NCBI GenBank assembly: GCA_015183035.1
Contig: JACZZP010000016.1
Coordinates: forward strand, 1,612,001-1,676,000
Length of the DNA: 64,000 nt
Source of the DNA: Meloidogyne chitwoodi
Lineage: Eukaryota > Nematoda > Chromadorea > Rhabditida > Meloidogynidae
Reading direction: 5' to 3'
Both the position numbers and the translations under genes were made by a program. Of the stretch, positions 1-10,748 are shown one piece after another; positions within the stretch are counted from its first letter, which is position 1, and every line of letters begins with the position of its first letter. The notes under the pieces are model-generated. The model was given only the letters and a program-made list of their open reading frames with translations. It did not search any database and had not been told where the DNA came from.

Positions 1-3000
1 CAAACGAGTACACCTTAATATATTAAAATTTTGAAAACTTAATTTAAAAATTTCAAACAATTTTTTAATGATTCCTGTATAACTTCTGTAAGTAAATCAC
101 TACAAGAATTTTCTTCCAAAAATTTTTTCATTAATGTGAAAAGGTGAGAAAATAAGTCAGCAAAAGTGTTCAAACTGTTAAATTTTATTAAATTTATATT
201 TCTTTTTTTTTAATTATTAAAAAATTAAAAACCTTGTAATTTGTGTAAGATTGCCAAGAAGAACTTTACAAGTAAGTTGAATTGCTCTAATTCTTGCCTC
301 TTCCATTCCAATTGGATCCATAGAGGAAATTGGTGGACTGTTAAATATTTTTATTTAATAAATTAAAATATTACCCAGTAAGTAGTCTGCTCAACAAAGG
401 AAAAAGAACTTCAGCAAAACAATCCTCCCAATCAGTTGGAAGCATTAACTCACCCAAAGTTGGTAAACGGAATGCAGTCAAAAATAAGAAAAAAATAATT
501 TTAATTAATGTTAAAAAATAAAAATGGAAAAGAGAAAAAAGAAGGATCCGACTAAATATTATTGTAAATATATTACCCCCAAAGCTTCCAATGCTTGTTT
601 TCGTATTAATCGACGGCAATCACAAGCCATTCTAGCGATTGCTTGCATTAATGGCCTCCAATATTTTGACCATAATTCTGTTGTTGATTTTGTTTCAAGA
701 TTAGTAGATTTTATTTTTTCATTTGTTTCTGACCAATCTCTAAACAAAATAATTGAAATTTTAAAACAAAAAAATTTATTTTTAAAATAAATATACTGAT
801 ATATGTTAGCAGCACGTGTTTGGAGTTGCGTACAAATGTTTAATAACTATATAAAGTTAAAAAATTATTGGGATAAAATTACAATATATAAAAAATTCAA
901 TTATTTTACTAACTTGTAAAGAAGCATCAACATAACAATTTGCAAGTCGTTCTTGATCATTCATTTTATCTTCTGATTCATTTATTAATGTATCATTAAT
1001 ATTTTCATTTGTTGTTTTACGTTGTTTTTGAACATTTTCATTGGGAACATGAAATTGTTTTGAATTTTGAGAATTTGAATGATTTTGCTTATTCGGCGAA
1101 GAAATGTTTAATGATTGAATAGGTGTTGCATATCTAAATATATTAATAATATGATAATAAAAACAATTATTAAAAAAAAATTAATTAATACAAACCTTCC
1201 TCCATCCATACTAGCTTCTACCATCATTCTTAAACAATGAATAAATAATCCAAAATTTTCTGGTGTAATATGTGCAGCATCTCTTCCCAAAAATCCAAGA
1301 GTTTCAACAACTTTGAGGAATGATGATGAATTATGACGAGATAAATTTGGAGTTAATACAATTGTTCCACGTTTGAAAAAAGAAGAGCTTCGTGTATAAT
1401 TTGTTTCTTCAGAAGATGGAAGTTGTAAAGATGGTTGAGGTGAAGGAGGGGAAGAAGAGACTGGATGTCCAATCTGATAAAAAAAAACATTTTTAATTAA
1501 AAAATAAATAAAAAATATTTATTTACATCCACCAAATCAAAATCATCATCTTGATAGCTAGCAGCCCCAACAGCTTCCAATATTGAGAAAAATATACTCC
1601 AATGTTCTGTGCTATGTACATTTGCTGCATTTGCCCGTAATAATTGTTGAAGTCCATTTGATATTTGTTGTGAAAATAGAAGAAGATCTGATGGTCTTAA
1701 CTCCAAAATTTTCCTGCCCATGAAATTAAGAACATCATTTGCACAGCAATTTGTGCGGTGCTGAATGGTTTGATTAAAAGCTGAAAAGTAAATTTATAAT
1801 AAGTTAAAAAATTTAATAAATTATAACTATTTTCTTGCTGTAATTGTTCATCTTCCACAACAATAACCACACTCTTAGTTAACGCTGTTCGTGTCACTGG
1901 AGCAGTTTTCACTTGTTGTTGTAGATGACCGAGACGAAAAAGATTTCGATTGGCAATTCGAATTAATGCAATAATTGTCCTTTCAGTTATTTGTTTGTTT
2001 TGAGTAAAATCAGGGCTAAGTAACCATTGTAGGTGATCACGAACTAGAGGCCAAACTTGTGCCAAACGATCACGGTTTTCAAGAACAATGCTAATCTAAA
2101 TAAAAAAATTTAATAATTTTCTAATTAGATAAAAATTAAATCTAAGCTTTAATATCCAATTCATTAAATTAGAACAATTTTGAAATAAATTTTAGTTTCA
2201 AGAATTACGAAAAAAATCTTACCATTAATTCCAATAAAAAAATCAAAGCTTCCTCCTCTTCCAAAGTTAATTTTATTGGAGTAAATTGATAAATAACATT
2301 TTGTCGTTGTTGATTAATTGTTAAAGATAAAGGCTGTGGAACTTGTCCTTCTTCAATTTTATTTTCCTCATTAATCGTTGATTGAGTATGCATTGGAGGG
2401 GGAGATTTTGAGGGTGAAATTATTGGTGATAAAGATAATATTTTTTCATTTTCTTGAATAAATTCTGGAATTTGTTGTTTTTCAGGTAAAAGAGCTGCTG
2501 CAGCAGAAGTTAAGTCAACAATAGAGTCATCATCTATTAAAATTAATAACAAAACTTTATGATAAAATTGCCAAAGTTATGGATTAAAATGTAAAACTAG
2601 TGTCAGTGCCCAAAATCTAACTTAAAATATTTTAAAAACATCTAAACCTTGACTCTGACTTCCCTGACTTTCATAATTATGTTTGTTGTTGGATTGATCA
2701 GTATTTGAGTCAATTAGCTGAGTTTTTTGTTGAATTGGAGCTATAGCAAAAGAGCAATGTATGATATTGTTGACAAGTTCAGTAAATGCTGAAGTAGTTA
2801 AATAACGACTGTCTGTTATTAGTTGCTCTGGATGACATTCAGCAATTAAAGATATAGCTGCCTATAAAAATAAATTTGGGAGTTAGTTTTTTAGATATAA
2901 TAAAACTTTAAACAAACTTTGCAAAGTTCTTGCTCATTTTCAGATGTTTGACATTTATTTGCATCTGTTTCACTTGAAATCGAAGAAACACTAAGGCCTA

Positions 3001-3578
3001 ACCAACTAAATAATCCACTTTCTTCTTTTTTTGGTAAAATTGGTGGACGCTTAAACTTTTCCTTAATAGAAATAATTCCTCTTGAATCAACAAAATCTTC
3101 TAATTGTAATAATTTTAAAGGAAGTAAATTAGCACGTAATAAATATAAAAGACAATCTAAGACATTCTTCCAACCCTAAAAAGCAAAAAATAGAGAAAAT
3201 CGATAAAATTTAATTGCTAATTAGAAATATTAATTAAGTTCTTGTGATTACTATAAATCACCCACAAACATATATCTTAATAAATAAAAAATAAAAGAAA
3301 ACCTCTCTTAGATTGTCACCATAATTATGAACTAATTCAAACAAAGCTCTTGCAGCCATTTGAGCTTTTTTATTACTTGCAAAATTTATTGCCATACCTT
3401 CAGAAGTGTATTGATTATCAGAAAAAGCTATAAAAATTTTGATTAAGGTATTTAAGAAATACATAAATTATTTTAAAAAATACAGTTAAAATTAAGCGTA
3501 GAAATTGGTGCACTAGTTGCCCTAGGAGGTGGAGATAATGGACTTGCCACAGAAGTCATATTTGAAATTTTTACAGAC
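1..3578 (-). CDS. gbf-1: GBF1-type Arf guanine-nucleotide exchange factor, C-terminal half (partial)
   Basis: Large Arf-GEFs of the GBF1/Gea family activate Arf1 at the cis-Golgi. At least 15 exons are readable on the minus strand, approximately 3578-3484, 3427-3303, 3175-2918, 2861-2648, 2533-2223, 2095-1828, 1780-1527, 1473-1196, 1133-914, 846-797, 739-577, ~477-375, 337-233, 174-59 and 13-<1. Recognisable GBF1 stretches are the HDS2-like segment (ARALFELVHNYGDNLRE), the ERTIIALIRIANRNLFRL helix, the WEDCFAEVLFPLLSRLL segment and the DPIGMEEAR segment. No Sec7 domain is visible upstream. The exon at 3578 follows a TTTTCAG acceptor and has an ATG at 3553, so it may be either an internal exon or a trans-spliced first exon of a truncated protein. 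The acceptor of the exon near 477 is not clear. The gene continues past the left edge. Confidence 0.85.
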
Positions 3579-3728
3579 CTGAAAATTTAAAAAAAAATAA
3601 TGAACTTGAAAGGAAAAAATATAAAATTTCCAACAAAAATAATAAAAAATGGAAAAGAACAATAACTTTCAATTCTTGGCCCACGGCAGCTTAAAATGCA
3701 CTAGTGCAGTCACTAGTGGTCGAGTGTC

Positions 3729-3800
3729 GTACTTTTAGTGTAGTTGGGGAACGCTCCGACTAGAAGAAAAAAAGGGCAAGGTTCGAGTCCCCTTACTGGT
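3729..3800 (+). repeat. tRNA-like relic (tRNA pseudogene or SINE head)
   Basis: TAGTGTAGTTGG matches the pol III A box and GGTTCGAGTCC matches the B box, about 50 nt apart as in a tRNA. The acceptor and T stems do not pair properly, so a functional tRNA is unlikely. It lies just upstream of the first visible GBF1 exon, in a stretch (3579-4327) with no other feature that I recognise. Confidence 0.35.
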
Positions 3801-4327
3801 AATGATTTAAAATAAAAATTGTAAAAATCTATATTTTTATTTTCCTATTAATATTGTAACAAACAAAAAGTAATTTTTCCTTTCACTTCGTCTCGTTTTA
3901 TCTTCATTTCTTCTCAATTTACACTTGTGAAACGCATTTTTTGCTTGAATTATTAATAACGCCATACATAACTTTTTAATTTCATTCAAAATCATCGCGA
4001 AACCGATTTTAAATTAAAAATTAGACATTTTTCCTACTTTTGACCGGATGAAAAAAAATTTCACAGGATAACTTACGAGATAATCGACTTTGAATTTGGT
4101 AATTTCAGTTTTTAGCAAAATAGCGGGGTATAGAAAGAGACAGCGAAAGAAACATACAAAAAAATGCTGTAACTTCCTTTTTCTTTTGTCGCCACTGAAA
4201 CGGCTAAAAGTGACTGGTTAAGCTGCCGTGTTGGCCTAAATTTGGACAAAATGCCAGTCAATGTTATGGACAAAATGGTCATAGGACAGAATTGAAACAC
4301 TTTGTTTATCCTCATATAATGCGTCTG

Positions 4328-4461
4328 AAGACATTTCATCTACAGAAATTGCACGATATTTCGTCCCAACAGCAAAAAATCGTGGGTTCGGTTGAACGAA
4401 ATGTAGTTTTTTTGCCGTAGAGGCGAAATGTCGTGCAATTTTGTTCGACGAAATGTACAGG
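4328..4461. mobile_element. Fold-back MITE, copy 1
   Basis: A palindromic element of about 135 bp. The left arm reads through GACATTTC and TTGCACGATATTTCGTC; the right arm through GGCGAAATGTCGTGCAATT and GACGAAATGTAC, its inverted complement. A related element with the same arms lies at 35557-35689. No coding capacity. Short open frames across it are artefacts of the palindrome. Confidence 0.75.
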
Positions 4462-4650
4462 TCCCATATAATGTGTACAATGTTTTTTTTTGAAACACTT
4501 TTGCAAAAAAAAATAAATCCGCATTTCTCATTTGATTTTTTTAAATAAATTTCTATTCTATTTTTAAGAAATTAGTAAAACAGACCTTATTGCAAGGCTC
4601 TTTATGATTTCAGGTTAACTTTTTAAATTTAATAATGTAAATAATTTTAG

Positions 4651-5048
4651 AAGTGAATATCCTGGAGAATTGAATTTTTTAGCAAATGAATTAATTTATA
4701 TTATTAAAAAAATAAATAATGAGTGGTGAATCTAAAATAATCGGAAAGAAGTTTCCTATTAGCTTTGTTGAGATAATTTTGCCAAATAATTAAGAGGTTT
4801 TTTAATTTTAATTTTTTTAAATCTCATTTCTTTAAAAGACTTGTCAGTTGAGGCTGGGAATATTTCAAACAACGAATCCTTTTCTAATTCAATTGGGTAA
4901 TTTATTATTAGAATTTTAAAGAATAATATTTATTTAGTGAAGCAACTGTTCTCGATTTTGAAGCAGATTTATGATGAATTAAATGTTAAATCAGGTGATG
5001 GCCTCCAAATTTCATCTCTTATTGATAATGAATGGGCAAATTGCGGTC
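4651..5048 (+). pseudogene. Broken SH3-domain gene fragment (two SH3 pieces)
   Basis: Two SH3-like stretches lie upstream of the disrupted TRMT5 copy. The first (4651-4729, after an ATTTTAG acceptor) contains PGELNFLANELIYIIKKINN, ending at a TGA directly after a Trp codon where SH3 domains normally continue. The second (about 4938-5048) contains YDELNVKSGDGLQISSLIDN and needs a one-base frame change near 4970 to join the upstream part, which reads ATVLDFEAD. The ELN..GD..... layout is typical of SH3 domains. The stop and the frame break point to a pseudogene. Homology to TRMT5 begins at about 5049, so this looks like a chimeric junction. Confidence 0.5.
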
Positions 5049-5639
5049 TAAATTTACGAGAAAGACTGTTACCATTTCGTTATGTAATTGGACAGATTTT
5101 GTTTGATAAAAATCAGAGGACAAGGTTTATAGATTTTTTTAAAGTTTTCGGAGAATTTATAGAAAAATGGAGAGGCATTAAGTAACTCTTTCACTTTTTT
5201 TCCTCATTTATCCCACAATTTTATTTATTATTTTAATTTATTTATTTTCAGAACAGTAATAAACAAATTGGACACTCTAACTAATAATTATCGTATAATG
5301 GATGTTGAATTATTAGCTGGTGATGCTGATTATGAAACTGAGTTTATTGAACATGGAATTCGTTATAAGCTTGATTATTCAAAGGTTGGAAAAAAATTTT
5401 TAGAAGAATAATTTTTTGAAAATTAGAATTAAAAATAGTCGAATATTCAAATAATAATAGTGCAAGAGAAATTCTTTAAATAATCTACAAAATTTTATAT
5501 TAATTATTTAATTTTAATAAATTTTTATTAAAATAAAAATAAATAATATTTTATAAAGTTCAGACTAACTAAAGAATTTCTTCTCAACTTAAAATAAAAT
5601 ATTTAAATTATTAAAATTATATTTAATTCTCAAAAATTA

Positions 5640-6065
5640 TTTTTCTCTATTTTTTATTTAATATTATTCTAAATTCCTCAAAATATTATTTTTTAAATTT
5701 ATTTTTTTAAATTATTTTTCTCTATTTTTTATTTAATATTATTCTAAATTCCTCAAAATATTATTTTTTAAATTTATTTTTAATTTTTTTTTAATTATTT
5801 TTCTCAATTTTTATTTTATTAATATTATTCTATTTTCTCCAAATTTTTTTCTAAATTTATTTTTAATTTTTTTTAATTATTTTTCTCAATTTTTATTTTA
5901 TTAATATTATTCTATTTTCTCCAAATTTTTTTCTAAATTTATTTTTAATTTTTTTTAATTATTTTTCTCAATTTTTATTTTATTAATATTATTCTATTTT
6001 CTCCAAATTTTTTTCTAAATTTATTTTTAATTTTTTTTAATTATTTTTCTCAATTTTTATTTTAT
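5640..6065. repeat. AT-rich tandem repeats in TRMT5 intron (disrupted copy)
   Basis: Two neighbouring tandem arrays fill this intron. A unit of about 80 bp containing CTCAAAATATTATTTTTTAA occurs about twice, followed by a related unit containing CTCCAAATTTTTTTCTAAAT about three to four times. The matching intron of the intact copy carries an array of the first type at 26550-26810. Confidence 0.8.
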
Positions 6066-6720
6066 TAAATATATAATTTAATTAATTTATATTAATTTTA
6101 AGGTATTTTGGAACAGTCGATTAAATTCTGTTCATTCAAAAACTGTTGAAAAATTTGATAAAAATTCTATTATTTTTGATGTCTTTTCTGGTATTGGTCC
6201 ATTTGTTTTACCTGCTATAAAAATTAAAAATGTTATTAAAGTTTATGCTAATGATTTAAATCCTTCTGCTATTTATTTTTTAAAACAAAATGTTAAATTA
6301 AATAAGGTTAGTTTTTTTAAATAATATTTTTATTAAATTATTAAGTTATTTACTTTCTCTAATAAAATAGGAAAATAATATAAAATTTATATTTTTTGTT
6401 TAATTTATTTTAATTTATAACATTTCTTTTTAAGATTTCTCAAGAACGTATTGAAGAATTTATTTTAAATGGATCAGAATTTATTAAATCAATTATTCCT
6501 GAAAAAATAGTTTTTCATTGTAAGAAATTGGAAAATGAAGATAAATTAATAAAATATACATTTCATATAATAATGAATTTACCTGGATATTCTGCTGAAC
6601 ATTTAATTTATTTTAATGGTTTACTTTCAAAATATAAGGAAATTAGGTTATTTATTTATTTATTTTAAATAATTCTAATTTAAATTTTAGATCAAAATTT
6701 GAAAATAATTTATTTAATAT

Positions 6721-7120
6721 AGTAAAGCTTGTTGGGCCCTTGATGGAATGATGTTATAGGTCCCGTTGTGGCGTGCGATGTTGTATAAAGTATCCCCGAT
6801 GTTTGGGGCCCCAAAGGTGCTGTTTATTGTTGTTCCCAAAGGTGTTAATATCCCCAAGGTCGATGCAGGCATATAAGCTAGAGGGAGCGTGGAAGGGAGG
6901 CCTTTCTGTTATATATTAGTTGGTCGGCGTCGAGGCCGACTTCCCGGGAAGCGCTTGGATGTTTACTCTACGCTTGCAATTGATCAGCGGAGTTCTCACA
7001 GAGTGACTTTGCAAAGTGACTTATTTTCCCTGCTTCCTATTTCCTTATATGCTGGGACTTTGTTCATCCCCTTTCTTATATTTCCATCTTTGGCCTGGCA
7101 GGATCAAAGTCTGCCTTACA
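6721..7120 (-). repeat. 3' LTR
   Basis: 400 bp; the plus strand starts AGTAAAGCTT and ends CTGCCTTACA. In element orientation it begins TGTAAGG and ends CTTTACT, an imperfect terminal inverted repeat. It contains ATATAAG boxes that could serve as TATA elements. The left boundary abuts TRMT5 exon sequence at 6720. A purine-leaning stretch directly outside it (7121-7131, GGGGTTGGAGA on the minus strand) is a weak candidate polypurine tract. Confidence 0.95.
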
Positions 7121-7266
7121 TCTCCAACCCCGGGGAAGACCGTCCCTGGTCTTAGTTCCCAAATTTCTTAACTCTAATTTTCCAAATCATTTTTCCCATT
7201 TTTATTTTTAATTTATTTTTCACCTACCACCGTTTTACTTCATACCACGTGCCCCGAGTTCTGCCT

Positions 7267-10200
7267 TCAGTTTCTTCTGCAATCTCGAGCCAAGTGCCCA
7301 TATTTGCCACATTTCATACATTCTCGACCAGTTCTTTCTCTCTGCTCTTTCTTGTTTATTTCCCTAGTAGCCATTTCCACCAGGTTCAGTTCTTCGATTG
7401 ATCTTCCTCTTCTGTCTAGCAGTACTCCATTGCTTCCTCTTTTAGGAGTACTGCTTTCCATTACATTTAGGTAATTTTCACTTACTATTGGCGTATGTTT
7501 CGTGGCTTGTTGAACGAACCGCTTCCACACCACTCCTTCTTGTATGGCATTAAAGTCGGAGATCAGCACCAATCCACTTTGAGATCTGGACAGTGCAACA
7601 GTGGCTCTTCCTTTGTCCTTTAGAAAGTCTGAGGTGTCGGCGCGCGCAATTGATCCAGGAGTTTTGCAACGTGTGGTGACGACAACTACTATTTTCTGTT
7701 CTCGCGCCTGGTAGGCGTCTATCGTAGTTACCATTATTTTTAAATCTTCTTCTAGAAATCTTTCTCTGATCTTTTCTGCCTGATAAGTGTACAAGCATAG
7801 TACGACTATTCCTTCAGCATTGTGTTTGGAGAGAACCTTAACAATTTCTATTGCTGCTTCTGTTTGTTCTGGTGAGCTCATCGAATATGATGTGGTGTCA
7901 TCTAACTGAGCAGTGACGGACTCCAATCCAAATCCGCTTTGAATTACGCTTGGCAGATCTTGTAAGTGTGTTCCAAGTTGACGGACATCGCCTGTTAGTA
8001 GTATTGACTGTATCAAAGGCATTGAGCAGATTAAATGAACAATTATTGAGAAACCGCACTGAGTAACTTCATCCACTATTAAGTGTGTTGAGGTTGAGTG
8101 TGCTTTTTTAATTCCTAGGCACATGTGCACGGTTCCAAATATGACGTTTTTAAATTCACGAGACAGAAGTATTTCACCCACTTTTCTTTCTTTAGTGTGT
8201 CTTGGTCGTTCTTTTATATTGGCTAGGTAGTCAGCAACATCTCTCTTTTCAGAGCCCTCCAGTTGTTTTTGGAAGTCGCCTTTAATTTTATTTTCAAGTT
8301 GATGTTGTTCTAGAAGTAGAATTTGTTCGCCATATCTTATACGAGCTGTAGAGGCGAAGAAAGCGAGCATATCAGTCCCTAATTCAATTTTCTCAGTTTC
8401 TTCAATTATTTTAGTAATCGGAAGATTAGCCATTGCCGTCGCAAGTATGTGTGTTTCAGGATTCTTGTGTACTGCTGCTGCGATGCAAACAGAGGCGAGC
8501 CGGGTCTTCCCGGTTCCCGGGGGTGCCTGCTGAAAGTGCAGGCGCCCCCGGCCTTCATTCAGAAAGTTGGCCAGTGTATTTTGTTGTTCTTCATTTAAAG
8601 TTTTGACGCAGTCTAACTCATTAGGTATCGCGCCTCCAACCGCGGGGTCGTCCGACCCTGGACGTCCAAGTAATCCCTTTAATATTTCAGTTCTTGGTGT
8701 TTTTTCTTCTTTTATCAATTGAGTCGGGATATGCTTTCCAAATGTATCCGCTTGATCACGGTATCCACCTGCATTCTCCGCAACTTGTATTATTGTTGTT
8801 GTGTCATGGCTCATTGCTTCATAGTCTTCATCATGGTCGTAGAGACCTTCATTTGCTACTAAAATTAGTTGAATTTCAATTTGTAGTAGGCCATCATCTC
8901 TTTCACATTTTTTGACTTCTTTTATATATCCATTTGCAAAAGACTTCCTTTCAAAACCAGTTTTCGCTGTAACTGGAGTGTCCCTCGTCCATATTGACAG
9001 AACTTTTGCAATATGAGCCTTCTCATTATGTATGTGGTTAATTAAGAATAATTTTCCTTTTTCATCTTTTAATTTCTTTACTTTTCCAATATAACTCGTT
9101 TCCATTCTTGTGACTTCTTCATTTTCTGCTGCTGTCATTAGTGCTGCTGCTATTATATCTTCAGCCAGTTGCATTTCCTTTAAGGTGTATTCTTTCTCAA
9201 TTGGAAAGACTTTTGGCAATTTGGACTGAGTGAGCCAACGCCATTTTTCTTTGAATGGTGTTGCACATGCGAGTATATGCGCCTCTTCCCTCGCCATTAT
9301 TTCAGTTCCAAGTCTAAAGGAGCTGCCAGGCGGGACTACATAATTAGTACCTATCATCCATCCTGCTGGAATGGACGCCAATTTTGTTGTTATAAATTCC
9401 GATTGTCGCAAGTTGTCCATGTTTAAACCTTCCCAGCACTGTGCAGAATACAGAGCAGAAGTTCTTTCAAGTCCATAGGCGGCAATTTTCATTTTCATTG
9501 ATTTACTTCCTTTCTTTTTAAAATCAACTACAAATCCTGTTTTTGTTTTCCACTCAGCAAATCTTGCATTTTTAATGAATAGAGTTGTTGCTTGGTATCC
9601 TAAAAGACCCGTTTCTTTTCTGTACCATGTGTCGTTCGTCAATTGCCTCTTTCCCTCAAGCCACTTAAAATCTGATATGAAGATCGAATCACCTGGAAAG
9701 AGAGGTCTTTCGAGATCATCCGTGAGTTCATTTGGCACTTCAATCAAGAACGGCCAATTTGTGAGTTTGTCAGGATTAGGCACCACAGCAATAGTTTTCT
9801 TCTCTTGAATTTGTGAGATGACGTATCGTTTAGTCCTTTTTTCTTCCACAACTTCTTTTGATTTTTCTGAGAATTCTTTTCTTGGTTTCTTCTTTACTTC
9901 TTCCCAAGGATTATTTGCGAATTGTTCTTTTGGATTAGCATCTTTTTCTTCATTTAAATTAGACCAATTTGATGGTTGTTGAGACCATTCTTCATTAGTT
10001 TTGTCTTCTTTTTCTTCTTCATTATAATCTAATTCCATTTCTTCTTCAGAAGCATCTAAAAGTAATTCTTCCATACTTTTTGTTATTACCATTCGTTCTT
10101 CTTCTTCTGCTTCCTTTAAGAGTATTTTAACTACTGGATCTTCTACATAATTTATTTTTGTTTTGTTTGACACCGGAGTGTCCATGGCCGAAGCCGATTT

Positions 10201-10470
10201 TTTGTTTGACACCGGAGTGTCCATGGCCGAAGCCGATTTTTTGTTTGACACCGGAGTGTCCATGGCCGAAGCCGATTTTTTGTTTGACACCGGAGTGTCC
10301 ATGGCCGAAGCCGATTTTTTGTTTGACACCGGAGTGTCCATGGCCGAAGCCGATATCGATGTTGAAGACATGTTGTTTGACCCACCAGATTCACCATTGT
10401 CGTCCAGCCCCAATTTCTTTAAAGAGCTGAAAGTTCCACGACCTTTCTTTTTAATTGATTTTTCGTCCAT
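7267..10470 (-). CDS. ORF3: UPF1-like superfamily 1 helicase with CCHC zinc knuckle (1067 aa)
   Basis: A predicted ATP-dependent RNA/DNA helicase. Motifs in order: Q-like LNEEQQNTL (625-633), Walker A APPGTGKT (649-656), Walker B LIVDEVTQ (797-804), motif III LLTGDVRQL (824-832), motif V TTIDAYQAREQ (915-925), motif VI RATVALSRS (955-963); all key residues look intact. A retroviral-type zinc knuckle, CMKCGKYGHLARDC, lies at 1051-1064 next to the C-terminus. Residues 41-103 hold five tandem 13-residue repeats containing MDTPVSNK, followed by an acidic low-complexity region. The ORF lies inside the LTRs, downstream of integrase and on the same strand. A TTTTCAG acceptor ends 3 nt before the ATG, so it is probably expressed from a spliced RNA. 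No other LTR element with such a gene is known to me. Confidence 0.93.
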   Translation of the reverse strand: MDEKSIKKKGRGTFSSLKKLGLDDNGESGGSNNMSSTSISASAMDTPVSNKKSASAMDTPVSNKKSASAMDTPVSNKKSASAMDTPVSNKKSASAMDTPVSNKTKINYVEDPVVKILLKEAEEEERMVITKSMEELLLDASEEEMELDYNEEEKEDKTNEEWSQQPSNWSNLNEEKDANPKEQFANNPWEEVKKKPRKEFSEKSKEVVEEKRTKRYVISQIQEKKTIAVVPNPDKLTNWPFLIEVPNELTDDLERPLFPGDSIFISDFKWLEGKRQLTNDTWYRKETGLLGYQATTLFIKNARFAEWKTKTGFVVDFKKKGSKSMKMKIAAYGLERTSALYSAQCWEGLNMDNLRQSEFITTKLASIPAGWMIGTNYVVPPGSSFRLGTEIMAREEAHILACATPFKEKWRWLTQSKLPKVFPIEKEYTLKEMQLAEDIIAAALMTAAENEEVTRMETSYIGKVKKLKDEKGKLFLINHIHNEKAHIAKVLSIWTRDTPVTAKTGFERKSFANGYIKEVKKCERDDGLLQIEIQLILVANEGLYDHDEDYEAMSHDTTTIIQVAENAGGYRDQADTFGKHIPTQLIKEEKTPRTEILKGLLGRPGSDDPAVGGAIPNELDCVKTLNEEQQNTLANFLNEGRGRLHFQQAPPGTGKTRLASVCIAAAVHKNPETHILATAMANLPITKIIEETEKIELGTDMLAFFASTARIRYGEQILLLEQHQLENKIKGDFQKQLEGSEKRDVADYLANIKERPRHTKERKVGEILLSREFKNVIFGTVHMCLGIKKAHSTSTHLIVDEVTQCGFSIIVHLICSMPLIQSILLTGDVRQLGTHLQDLPSVIQSGFGLESVTAQLDDTTSYSMSSPEQTEAAIEIVKVLSKHNAEGIVVLCLYTYQAEKIRERFLEEDLKIMVTTIDAYQAREQKIVVVVTTRCKTPGSIARADTSDFLKDKGRATVALSRSQSGLVLISDFNAIQEGVVWKRFVQQATKHTPIVSENYLNVMESSTPKRGSNGVLLDRRGRSIEELNLVEMATREINKKEQRERTGRECMKCGKYGHLARDCRRN
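10160..10355 (-). repeat. 39-bp tandem array (5 units) in helicase ORF
   Basis: Five almost perfect 39-bp units, each carrying the dyad GACACCGGAGTGTC at 10169, 10208, 10247, 10286 and 10325 (plus strand). The unit is a multiple of three and encodes SASAMDTPVSNKK. Unit identity implies recent expansion or homogenisation. The repeats are open in other frames too, which produces spurious ORFs on both strands. Confidence 0.95.
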
Positions 10471-10748
10471 TATCTGAAAAGAAAAAAAATTAATTTTAGT
10501 GAAATTTTAAATTAAAACGCGAAATGTGAAATAAATTGTGTGATACGCGTAAAATGAATAGATGTAATATGGAAAAGTTAATGGTTATGGAAAAATGTTT
10601 GAAAATGTGATGATAGAAAAAGAGATATATGATGTTCGAGAAAAATGTATGAAATTTTGGAGATAGAAATGATAGAATTTTTGAAAGATTAGAATAGATA
10701 TGTAGATATGCGACTCTAACCTAATTTTCTGGTTTTTTTTTTTTGACT
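10471..10748 (-). promoter_or_regulatory. ORF2-ORF3 spacer with splice acceptor before helicase start
   Basis: AT-rich noncoding spacer between the long ORF and the helicase ORF. On the minus strand it ends TTTTTTCTTTTCAG followed by ATA and the ORF3 ATG at 10470, a textbook nematode 3' splice site (exon start 10473). No stop codon lies between the acceptor and the ATG, so an upstream exon ending in phase 0 could be fused in frame. Confidence 0.6.

Noticed and set aside
3729..3800. Possible functional tRNA gene
   Set aside because: A and B boxes are good, but acceptor, anticodon and T stems do not pair; kept only as a tRNA-like relic.
4336..4531. Two short minus-strand ORFs over the first MITE
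   Set aside because: Same open stretch recurs at the second MITE copy (35540-35734), showing it comes from the repeat.
6889..7155. Plus-strand ORFs within both LTRs
   Set aside because: The element is transcribed from the minus strand; these frames are opposite to its transcripts and have no recognised domain.
10152..10477. Overlapping open frames on both strands across the 39-bp repeat array
   Set aside because: The repeat unit is a multiple of three without stops in several frames, so the extra ORFs follow from the array; only the minus-strand helicase frame continues into conserved motifs.
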